Of a DNA stretch of 16,661 nt, positions 1-6,448 are shown piece by piece. The notes below the pieces were generated by a model. The model ran no database searches. It was not told the DNA's origin and saw only the letters and a program-made list of their open reading frames with translations. The position numbers and the translations under genes were made by a program. The stretch comes from Lachnospiraceae bacterium UBA4292 (GTDB taxonomy: Bacteria > Bacillota > Clostridia > Lachnospirales > Lachnospiraceae), in the NCBI GenBank assembly GCA_002395865.1, contig DGVE01000109.1, positions 1 through 16,661 of the forward strand. Direction: 5' to 3'. How positions within the stretch are numbered: position 1 is the first letter of the stretch; the number at the start of each line of letters is the position of its first letter.

Positions 1-1118
1 GTGCCCAGCTTGTCCTCGACGCCTTTGAACTTCTCAAATGCCCAGCGGGCAAACTTGATCACAACGTAGTCGCCGCCCGGAACGTACTTGTCCAGCGTTC
101 CGTACTTGCCGCAGGGGATGTCCGAAAGGGTCATGCCTGTCGCGAGCATCGCGGAAACCAGCGCGATCGGGAAGCCTGTCGCCTTGCTGGCCAGCGCTGA
201 GGAGCGGGATGTACGCGGGTTGATCTCGATGATGATGTCTCTGTCGGTCTTCGGGTCGTGCGCCCACTGGACGTTGGTGCCGCCGATGACCTGGATGGCT
301 TCGACTATGCGGTACGATTTTTCCTGCAGACGCTTCTGCACCTTTTCCGAGATCGTCAGCATGGGAGCCGAACAGAAGGAATCTCCCGTATGCACGCCCA
401 TGGGATCGATGTTCTCGATGAAGCAGACCGTGATCATATTGCCTTCGCAGTCTCTGACAACCTCGAGCTCGAGCTCCTCCCAGCCGAGGATGCTCTCCTC
501 GACCAGTACCTGTCCGACCAAAGACGCCTGAAGGCCTCTTGCGCACACCACCTTCAGCTCCTCGCGGTTGTATACCAGACCGCCGCCGGCACCACCCATG
601 GTGTATGCGGGGCGAAGTACTACGGGATAACCGAGCTTATCGGCTATCGCAAGAGCCTCATCCACCGAGTAAGCCACCTCGCTTCTGGCCATCTCGATAC
701 CCAGCTCGTTCATGGTGTTCTTGAATTCTATACGGTCCTCGCCTCTCTCGATGGCATCCACCTGAACGCCGATGACCTTTACGTTGTATTTGTCGAGAAC
801 GCCTGCCTTAGAAAGCTCTGCGGCAAGGTTGAGTCCTGACTGTCCGCCGAGATTCGGAAGCAGCGCGTCGGGTCTCTCCTTCGCGATGATCTGCTCGAGT
901 CTCTGCTCGTTGAGGGGCTCGATATATGTTATGTCGGCCGTCTCGGGATCGGTCATGATCGTAGCCGGATTTGAGTTCACCAGCACGATCTCATAGCCCA
1001 GTTTCTTAAGGGCTTTACAAGCCTGAGTACCTGAATAACAGAACTCGCATGCCTGTCCAATAACGATAGGACCCGAGCCGATGATCAGAACCTTATTGAT
1101 GTCAGTTCTCTTTCCCAT
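1..1118 (-). CDS. carB: Carbamoyl-phosphate synthase large subunit, N-terminal part (partial)
   Basis: The large subunit makes carbamoyl phosphate from bicarbonate, ammonia (supplied by the CarA glutaminase) and two ATP, for pyrimidine and arginine synthesis in the cytosol. The visible 372 residues cover the pre-ATP-grasp region and most of the first (carboxyphosphate) ATP-grasp domain. Recognisable motifs are IGSGPIVIGQACEF near the N-terminus, LVNSNPATIMTDPE, RPAYTMGGAGGG, the GVHTGDS segment and EINPRTSRSSALASKATGFP. The full protein is about 1,070 residues, so roughly two thirds lie beyond the left edge. The start at 1118 gives MGKRTDINKV and has a GAGGTG ribosome binding site 7 nt upstream. 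The gene directly upstream on the same strand is rnfB, not carA, so any carA must lie elsewhere or further downstream. Family assignment is very secure. Confidence 0.97.
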   Translation of the reverse strand, partial: MGKRTDINKVLIIGSGPIVIGQACEFCYSGTQACKALKKLGYEIVLVNSNPATIMTDPETADITYIEPLNEQRLEQIIAKERPDALLPNLGGQSGLNLAAELSKAGVLDKYNVKVIGVQVDAIERGEDRIEFKNTMNELGIEMARSEVAYSVDEALAIADKLGYPVVLRPAYTMGGAGGGLVYNREELKVVCARGLQASLVGQVLVEESILGWEELELEVVRDCEGNMITVCFIENIDPMGVHTGDSFCSAPMLTISEKVQKRLQEKSYRIVEAIQVIGGTNVQWAHDPKTDRDIIIEINPRTSRSSALASKATGFPIALVSAMLATGMTLSDIPCGKYGTLDKYVPGGDYVVIKFARWAFEKFKGVEDKLG

Positions 1119-1163
1119 TATGCACCTCGTAAGTTTTTAAAAATGAGTTTTGCTTAAATCTTA

Positions 1164-1192
1164 ATTATATTACATTATGAACGTGGAAAAAA
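1164..1192 (-). promoter_or_regulatory. Probable carB promoter
   Basis: A perfect TATAAT -10 box reads on the minus strand at 1169-1164. The position 17 nt upstream is only a T-run (TTTTTT, 1192-1187), so the -35 match is weak, although the whole segment is AT-rich. The start point would be near 1157, giving a leader of about 40 nt, which is too short for a PyrR-type attenuator. It lies between the rnfB hairpin and carB, where a carB promoter is expected. Confidence 0.4.
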
Positions 1193-1233
1193 CAAGTGAA
1201 AATTTCGCCAAATTACAGGCAGATAATACGCAA

Positions 1234-1270
1234 ATATCCGCCGGCGCTGATCAGCAAAACCGACGGATAT
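1234..1270 (-). terminator. Hairpin after rnfB, probable rnf operon terminator
   Basis: The arms 1234-1244 and 1260-1270 can form an 11-bp stem with a 15-nt loop, 16 nt past the rnfB stop. One pair is C-A in plus-strand RNA but G-U in minus-strand RNA, so the full stem forms only in the minus (rnf) transcript. The U-tract after the stem is poor (UUUGCGUAUU), so termination may be inefficient. The loop contains the palindrome GCTGATCAGC at 1246-1255. Confidence 0.5.
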
Positions 1271-1285
1271 ATTTTTATAACGATT

Positions 1286-2089
1286 TTATATCTCTTCGTC
1301 ACATGCCCTTATACAGCCCGCGGGACACTTTCTCTCGCAAAGACCGCAGCCGGCGCATTTTTCCCTGTCGATGACAGCGAGACCGTTATCCATGGTTATG
1401 GCATCCACCGGGCACAGCTTCGCGCAAAGGCCGCAGGCGCGGCATCCTGTCCTGCAGACCTGCATCACGCGCTTTACGCCGTCATGTGAGGCGCATGCTA
1501 CGGTATACACCGGCTCCTGTGTGAGAATCGTGATAAGGCCCTTAGGGCATGCCTTCACGCACGCTCCGCAGGCCACACATTTTTCCTTATCCACATGCGC
1601 TACGCCGTTTACTATCTTGAGAGCTCCGAACTCGCAGGCTCTGACGCAGTTGCCGAGGCCCGCGCAGCCATATCTGCACGCCTTTCCGCCGCCTCCCGGA
1701 ACGGACGCGGCCTGGTCACAGTCATACACACCGTTGTAGTCATAATCTCTCTTTGCGCTCTCGCAGCTTCCCGTGCATCTGACAAAGGCATATTTCTTCG
1801 GGCCGGTCTGTGCGGCCACACCCATTATCTCGCCTACCTTTTCGGCTACCGCAGCTCCGCCCACGGGGCACGCGTTTACGGGTGCCTTTCCGGCGGCTAT
1901 GGCAGCCGCCAGATCCGCGCAGCCCGCGTACCCGCAGCCGCCGCAGTTATTACCCGGGAGCGCCTCAAGAACCGCGTCCTCCTTCGGATCGGTCTCCACC
2001 GCGAATTTCTTCCCGGCAAAACCGAGAAGCAGTCCTATGGCTATTCCGACAGCGCCTATGAGCCCTGCCGCGTAGAATATCTCCATCAT
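1286..2089 (-). CDS. rnfB: Rnf complex subunit RnfB (polyferredoxin)
   Basis: RnfB is the cytoplasmic iron-sulfur subunit that accepts electrons from reduced ferredoxin and passes them into the membrane-bound Rnf complex. The 267-residue protein has one N-terminal membrane anchor (about residues 4-26). A [4Fe-4S] domain follows with Cys49, Cys52, Cys57 and Cys74 (NNCGGCGYAGC motif). A Cys-rich linker spans about residues 105-152. Ferredoxin-type clusters come next: Cys171/174/177/181, Cys216/219/222/226 and Cys245/248/251/255. This long multi-cluster form is typical of clostridial RnfB. The start at 2089 has AGGAGG 8 nt upstream, overlapping the rnfA stop; a second ATG follows immediately at 2086. 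It is the last gene of the operon. Confidence 0.96.
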   Translation of the reverse strand: MMEIFYAAGLIGAVGIAIGLLLGFAGKKFAVETDPKEDAVLEALPGNNCGGCGYAGCADLAAAIAAGKAPVNACPVGGAAVAEKVGEIMGVAAQTGPKKYAFVRCTGSCESAKRDYDYNGVYDCDQAASVPGGGGKACRYGCAGLGNCVRACEFGALKIVNGVAHVDKEKCVACGACVKACPKGLITILTQEPVYTVACASHDGVKRVMQVCRTGCRACGLCAKLCPVDAITMDNGLAVIDREKCAGCGLCERKCPAGCIRACDEEI

Positions 2090-2101
2090 GTCCGGCTCCT
2101 C

Positions 2102-2683
2102 CTACAGTCCCAAAAATCCGATGAACGCTATCGCCATAAGTCCGGCGCTGACCAGCACTATCGGTGTGCCCTTGAAGCTCTCGGGGATGTCATTTCCCTC
2201 GATACGCTCCCTTATACCGGCCATGAGCACGATGGAGAGCATGAAGCCGGCAGCCGTCGCGAAGCCGTTTACGGTGCTTTCGAGCACGTCGTAGCTCTTC
2301 TGCACGTTAGTGAGAGCCACGCCGAGCACCGCGCAGTTCGTGGTGATAAGGGGAAGATAAACTCCCAGAGCCTTGTAAAGGCCCTTAACGAACTTCTTAA
2401 GGAACATCTCGACGAACTGTACGAGGGCCGCTATGACGAGTATGAACACGATCGTCTGCAGGTACTCCAGCCCGTTCGGTTCGAGGATAAAGTTGTAGAT
2501 GACTGCCGCCACAGCGCTCGAGATGGTGATGACGAACACCACCGCACCGCCCATTCCCGCGGCGGTCTTGACCTTCTTCGATACTCCGAGGAAGGGGCAG
2601 ATGCCGAGGAACTGGCTGAGTACGACATTGTTTATCAGGGAGGACGCAATGATTATTCCGATAAGCTTTTCCATATCAATCAT
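2102..2683 (-). CDS. rnfA: Rnf complex membrane subunit RnfA
   Basis: RnfA is one of the two homologous integral membrane subunits that form the ion-translocating core with RnfE. The 193-residue protein is almost entirely hydrophobic, with about six predicted TM helices. It carries the family hallmarks NNVVLSQFLGICPFLGVSK near the N-terminus and TTNCAVLGVAL in the middle. Cys29 and Cys117 sit where recent Rnf/Nqr structures place ligands of an iron-sulfur site at the RnfA/RnfE interface (established for the family, not shown here). The start at 2683 overlaps the rnfE end by 8 nt. An alternative ATG at 2674 (MEKLIG) is possible: the AGGAG element lies 3 nt from the first ATG and 12 nt from the second. 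Confidence 0.95.
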   Translation of the reverse strand: MIDMEKLIGIIIASSLINNVVLSQFLGICPFLGVSKKVKTAAGMGGAVVFVITISSAVAAVIYNFILEPNGLEYLQTIVFILVIAALVQFVEMFLKKFVKGLYKALGVYLPLITTNCAVLGVALTNVQKSYDVLESTVNGFATAAGFMLSIVLMAGIRERIEGNDIPESFKGTPIVLVSAGLMAIAFIGFLGL

Positions 2684-3347
2684 TCACTCCTTCCTTAAGC
2701 GCGCCGCATTTGTCGGCAGAGGGGCAGCCTGCGCACATACCTGTGCATGCGTCCTCTTCCTTCTCATTCATCAGTTTATTTCTTGCCGCTACTATAAATG
2801 CCAGCACAAAAAACGCGCCGGGTGCCATGACCAGTATGCTTATGCGATAGTCCTCGGGTATGAATTCATATCCGAATACGCTTCCCGCCCCCAGAAGCTC
2901 TCTGAAAAAGCCTATAAGGGTAAGTCCAAGGGTGAAGCCGAGTCCCATACCGATGCCGTCCATAACAGAAAGCAGGGGAGGGTTCTTCGAGGCATACGCC
3001 TCGGCTCTTCCGAGGATGATGCAGTTTACGACTATGAGTGGGATGTAGATGCCCAGCATGTCATTAAGCACCGGTATGTATGCAGCCAGCAGAAGCTGAA
3101 CTATGGTCACGAGCGTTGCCACGACCACTATGAAGGCCGGTATCCTGACGCCGTCCGGTATGATCCTTCTCATGAGAGAGATGACCAGATTAGACATGAC
3201 GAGCACGACAGTCGTGGTGAGTCCCATGCCGAAGCCGCCGAAGGCACTCGTGGTCACAGCAAGCGTCGGGCACATGCCCAGCATCATCACGAAGGTCGGA
3301 TTTTCCCTTATGACGCCGTTGTATATTCTCTCCGTGCACTTATTCAT
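2676..3347 (-). CDS. rnfE: Rnf complex membrane subunit RnfE
   Basis: RnfE is the second membrane-core subunit and a paralogue of RnfA. The 223 residues hold about six TM helices, with the family motifs NPTFVMMLGMCPTLAVTTS (Cys26) and LIVVNCIILGRAEAYAS (Cys109). These two cysteines correspond to the intramembrane iron-sulfur ligands shared with RnfA. After the last TM helix (about residues 172-188) there is a short hydrophilic tail with four closely spaced cysteines (Cys201, 205, 208 and 214), which could bind metal. The start at 3347 has GGAGG 8 nt upstream and overlaps the rnfG stop by 8 nt (ATGAATAA), so translation is probably coupled. Confidence 0.96.
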   Translation of the reverse strand: MNKCTERIYNGVIRENPTFVMMLGMCPTLAVTTSAFGGFGMGLTTTVVLVMSNLVISLMRRIIPDGVRIPAFIVVVATLVTIVQLLLAAYIPVLNDMLGIYIPLIVVNCIILGRAEAYASKNPPLLSVMDGIGMGLGFTLGLTLIGFFRELLGAGSVFGYEFIPEDYRISILVMAPGAFFVLAFIVAARNKLMNEKEEDACTGMCAGCPSADKCGALKEGVND

Positions 3348-3972
3348 CAGCGTTTCCTCCCTCCGTACTTAATGCATTGCGAATAAAGAGCGCCGACGCG
3401 TTTACCGCCTTGTTAAAAGCCTTGCTGGTAATTGTCGCGGAAGATATCGCGTCTATCTCACCCGCCGCGCTCTTTCCCGATGTGGTGATCGTATAGGGAT
3501 ACGACAGCGCTCCGCTGTACTGTCCCCTGAAGCCCTCCTCCTTAGCCTTCATGCCGAGGCCGGGAGTGTCGTTTATCGTGAGCACCTCTATGCTGCTTAT
3601 GGACAGGTCTGCCTTAAACCCCACGGCTATACCTATATCGCCGCCGTAGCTCTCGGAGCAGGTCGCTGACACGATGTAGCCTGCCACATTTCCGGCAGCA
3701 TCCAGTCCCGTCACGCACGCGTCTATGGTCACATTTTCGAGATCACCCGAAGCATGCAGAAGCGCCGCGGAATCCTTCACCTTGTCGTCGAACGAATCCG
3801 TAAAGCTCACCGCCTCCGGCAGTACCTTCACGTATGCCTCGTTCCTGGCCTTCTCCTTAGCCTGCGCTATGGGCTCCTTCGTGATATAATTGACCGCTCC
3901 AAGCGCCAGTCCCGCTATAAGAGTTATCACAAACAGGGTGAGAGCATCCTTTATCATATGATTCTTCATCAT
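3340..3972 (-). CDS. rnfG: Rnf complex flavoprotein subunit RnfG
   Basis: RnfG carries a covalently bound FMN on the outer face of the membrane and relays electrons within the Rnf complex. This 210-residue protein has one N-terminal TM helix (about residues 8-29) followed by an FMN-binding domain. The flavin attachment motif is DAISSATITS, with Thr180 the expected flavinylation site by family rule; a Ser replaces the Gly often seen in SGAT. The start at 3972 (MMKNHMIKD) overlaps the rnfD stop in ATGATGA and has AGGAGG 4 nt upstream; the second ATG at 3969 has 7-nt spacing and may be used. The frame stays open upstream to 4236, but that part is antiparallel noise inside rnfD. No ApbE flavin transferase gene is in the window. 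Confidence 0.95.
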   Translation of the reverse strand: MMKNHMIKDALTLFVITLIAGLALGAVNYITKEPIAQAKEKARNEAYVKVLPEAVSFTDSFDDKVKDSAALLHASGDLENVTIDACVTGLDAAGNVAGYIVSATCSESYGGDIGIAVGFKADLSISSIEVLTINDTPGLGMKAKEEGFRGQYSGALSYPYTITTSGKSAAGEIDAISSATITSKAFNKAVNASALFIRNALSTEGGNADE

Positions 3973-4916
3973 GCTCCCTCCTGTGTCTTTTTGACATATT
4001 TTCTGCGGCCGATGCCGAATGGTGTTGGCATGGTGAACTTCTCGATGAAAGGCACCAGAAGATTGCCCAGTATTATCGAATAGCTCACGCCCTCCGCGCT
4101 GGAGCCGTAGATTCTGAGTATTCCCGTCAGTATTCCGAGTATGAAACCGTACACGATCTGGCCCTTCTTCGTGATGGGGCTGGTCACATAATCGGTCGCC
4201 ATGAACCATGCGCCGAGCATCAGTCCGCCGCCGCATACCTGCGCCAGATAGTAGTTCGCGTCGAGTCCTCTCCCGGAGAAGATCATTTCAAATACCACAA
4301 ATGTCAGTATGTACGCGAGCGGAATGCGAAGAGAGATCACTTTTCTTCCCACGAGATAACCCGCTCCGAGGAGCAACGCGGCCGTGCTCACCTCTCCTAT
4401 CGTTCCGCCGCAGTTACCGAGGAACATATCCAGAAGGTCGCAGGTCCCCCCGTTCTTAATGACAGCAAGCGGTGTCGCGGATGAAACGCCGTCCACCGTA
4501 AATCTCGTCATAGGTCTCGCGAAGCTTATCACCAGAAAGCACCTGGCTGCGAGAGCGGGGTTCATGAAGTTCTGGCCGAGGCCTCCGAAGAGCTGCTTGA
4601 CGACTATTATCGCGAAAAAGCTTCCGAGGACAGGTATGAACAGAGGTACCCCGGGAGGCATGTTGAGGCCTATGAGCAGTCCCGTGAGCACTGCGCTTAA
4701 GTCTCCCACGGTGAGAGGCTTCTTCATGAACTTTTCATACATATACTCCGCCAGAAGCGCCGAGGTCACTGACGCAAGTACCACTAAAAAAGCATCCGGT
4801 CCGAACTTGTATATGCCCCAGACTGTCGCGGGAAGCAGCGCTATGATGACATCAAGCATGGTTCCCCTGACTGTCTGCGAGGAACGCACATGGGGCGATG
4901 AAGATATTCTGAACAT
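3969..4916 (-). CDS. rnfD: Rnf complex membrane flavoprotein subunit RnfD
   Basis: RnfD is an integral membrane subunit related to NqrB, carries covalent FMN and takes part in ion translocation. The 315 residues start MFRISSSPHVRSSQTV, a typical RnfD N-terminus, and contain many TM helices. The flavinylation motif is DGVSSATPLA at residues 142-151, with Thr148 the expected FMN-linked residue. Other family signatures are GGLGQNFMNPALAARCFL and MLGAWFMATDYVTSP. The start at 4916 overlaps the rnfC stop (TGATG) and has GGGAGG 6 nt upstream; a GTG one codon earlier is also possible. The frame remains open to 5132, but that stretch is antisense noise in rnfC. Confidence 0.95.
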   Translation of the reverse strand: MFRISSSPHVRSSQTVRGTMLDVIIALLPATVWGIYKFGPDAFLVVLASVTSALLAEYMYEKFMKKPLTVGDLSAVLTGLLIGLNMPPGVPLFIPVLGSFFAIIVVKQLFGGLGQNFMNPALAARCFLVISFARPMTRFTVDGVSSATPLAVIKNGGTCDLLDMFLGNCGGTIGEVSTAALLLGAGYLVGRKVISLRIPLAYILTFVVFEMIFSGRGLDANYYLAQVCGGGLMLGAWFMATDYVTSPITKKGQIVYGFILGILTGILRIYGSSAEGVSYSIILGNLLVPFIEKFTMPTPFGIGRRKYVKKTQEGA

Positions 4917-6247
4917 CACTTGCCTCCCTTTCTTCTTCTGGCCGCCATCACATTTCTTCTTGCAGTCTTGAATGCCTGCGTGAGCTTTCTTCCGGCAGGG
5001 CAAATATATGTGCAGCAGCCGCATTCGCAGCATTCCATGCCGCCTGCAGCCTCGTAGCCCTCCCAGTCGCCTGCCAGAGCGTATTTCATAAGTATCTGGG
5101 GCACCACGCCGCCGGGGCACACATCCGCGCATTTGCCGCAGCGTATGCAGGCGCTCTCCTTCTTGTCATAAGCGTCATCGCGGCTGAGCACCGTCAGCGC
5201 AGATGACGTCTTCGTGACAGGAATGTCCGTCGAGTAAAGTGCCTGACCCATCATGGGTCCGCCCGAGATCATCTTAGCAGCCTCCTTAACGAGCCCGCCG
5301 GCCGCCTCAAGGAGCGCGTTGTAGCTCGCGCCGCACCTGATGTGGAAGTTGCGCGGCTCCTTCACGCAGTCGCCTGTGACTGTAATGGTTCTCGTAATGA
5401 GAGGCAGCCCGTCACATACAGCACGTTTTACCGAAAGCACCGTGTCGATATTGCTAACCACGCAGCCGGCGTCCGCCGGAAGCATGGATGAATTTATCTG
5501 CCTCTTCGTACACGCATATATGAGCGTTCTCTCGCCGCCCTGCGGGTACTTCGTCTTAAGCGGATGAACGCTGATGCGCTCATGTCCCCGCACCAGCTTC
5601 GTAAACAGCTCTATAGCATCCCTTTTGTTGTCCTCTATGCCTATGATGCCCTTCGCGTTATCAAAAAGAGACAGCTCGACCTCAAGTCCCCTCACGATCT
5701 CCTCGGGATGCTCCATCATCTCGCGGTAGTCGCTCGTGAGGTACGGCTCGCACTCAGCTCCGTTCACTATCACGTAGTCGATGGATGCGGGATCCTTAGG
5801 TGTAAGCTTCACATCCGTCGGAAAGCCTGCGCCTCCCATGCCCACGATACCCGCAGCCCTTATATCATCCCTTATCTCCTTCGCGTCAAGCGCCTTATAG
5901 TCCCTCTTCTGTCCGTACCCCGGAACCGTCTCGTACTTCTCATCGTTTTCTATCACGATGGAATTGACATAGGCGCCGCTTGCGGTAAGCCTGGGCTCTA
6001 TCAGCTTCACCTTTCCCGACACTGAGGATATGACATTCGCGCTCACAAAGCCACCCGCCTGCGCTATGGTCTGTCCGACCAGCACCCTCTCGCCGGGCTT
6101 CACAGCCGGCACCGCCGGCGCGCCAATATGCTGCTGCACGGGGAAGACGTACTCTCCCCCGACGCTTATCTCCCTCACCGGCCTGTCCTTCGACAGCTCT
6201 TTTCCCTCGTACGGATGTATTCCGCCCTTAAATGTGGATAATTTCAT
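4916..6247 (-). CDS. rnfC: Rnf complex NADH-interacting subunit RnfC
   Basis: RnfC is the peripheral cytoplasmic subunit where electrons reach NAD+. The 443-residue protein shows, in order, an N-terminal RnfC barrel-sandwich region (FKGGIHP start; KPGERVLVGQTIA), the glycine-rich nucleotide/FMN-binding motif GMGGAGFPT at residues 136-144, VNGAECEPYL at 162-171, and two [4Fe-4S] sites. The clusters are Cys367/370/373/377 and Cys406/409/412/416. The C-terminus is short and basic, without the long Ala/Lys repeat tail of some proteobacterial RnfC. It is the first gene of the operon, 45 nt downstream of the predicted -10 box, with an AAGGA element 7 nt before the ATG. The gene order C-D-G-E-A-B is the clostridial one. 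Confidence 0.96.
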   Translation of the reverse strand: MKLSTFKGGIHPYEGKELSKDRPVREISVGGEYVFPVQQHIGAPAVPAVKPGERVLVGQTIAQAGGFVSANVISSVSGKVKLIEPRLTASGAYVNSIVIENDEKYETVPGYGQKRDYKALDAKEIRDDIRAAGIVGMGGAGFPTDVKLTPKDPASIDYVIVNGAECEPYLTSDYREMMEHPEEIVRGLEVELSLFDNAKGIIGIEDNKRDAIELFTKLVRGHERISVHPLKTKYPQGGERTLIYACTKRQINSSMLPADAGCVVSNIDTVLSVKRAVCDGLPLITRTITVTGDCVKEPRNFHIRCGASYNALLEAAGGLVKEAAKMISGGPMMGQALYSTDIPVTKTSSALTVLSRDDAYDKKESACIRCGKCADVCPGGVVPQILMKYALAGDWEGYEAAGGMECCECGCCTYICPAGRKLTQAFKTARRNVMAARRRKGGK

Positions 6248-6292
6248 GCAATGTTCCTTCCATACCCTTCCATCAAAACAAAATTAAGGTAC

Positions 6293-6321
6293 ACTTTACC
6301 ACCATGGCAACTTTTTTTCAA
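6293..6321 (-). promoter_or_regulatory. Predicted rnf operon promoter
   Basis: On the minus strand a TTGAAA -35 box (6321-6316) is separated by exactly 17 nt from a TAAAGT -10 box (6298-6293). Transcription would start near 6286, giving a leader of about 40 nt before rnfC. These are sigma-A-like elements, 5/6 and 4/6 matches to consensus. No hairpin or operator was obvious beside them. Confidence 0.55.
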
Positions 6322-6364
6322 TGAGTAATAGCGCAGAATTTATGCTCCATACCGTCAAAACCGC

Positions 6365-6393
6365 TTGACATAACCCACGCCAAAGCGCACAAT
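6365..6393 (+). promoter_or_regulatory. Predicted promoter of the CotH-like gene
   Basis: A perfect TTGACA -35 box (6365-6370) is followed after 17 nt by CACAAT (6388-6393), a 4/6 match to the -10 consensus. It diverges from the rnf promoter about 45 nt away. The start point would be near 6400, leaving a leader of about 50 nt. Confidence 0.5.
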
Positions 6394-6448
6394 AGCCTTA
6401 GGATCGGCTGCGGTCAATGAAAAAGAACGGAAGGATCATATAAATACA

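Noticed and set aside
1595..2698. Long plus-strand open frame of 367 codons across rnfB and rnfA
   Set aside because: It is antisense to two unambiguous rnf genes, has low-complexity His/Arg-rich content, no ribosome binding site and no family resemblance. GC-biased codon use on the other strand explains the lack of stops.
2499..3386. Plus-strand open frame of 295 codons across rnfA and rnfE
   Set aside because: Shadow of the real minus-strand membrane protein genes, with no domain or start signal.
3973..4236. In-frame N-terminal extension of rnfG
   Set aside because: This part lies inside rnfD in another frame and looks like noise. The start at 3972 has a strong ribosome binding site and stop/start overlap, and gives a normal RnfG length.
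4917..5132. In-frame N-terminal extension of rnfD
   Set aside because: Lies within the rnfC cluster region in another frame. The start at 4916 has GGGAGG at 6 nt and gives a canonical RnfD N-terminus.
5564..6025. Plus-strand open frame of 153 codons inside rnfC
   Set aside because: Antisense to a fully motif-supported RnfC; composition suggests noise.
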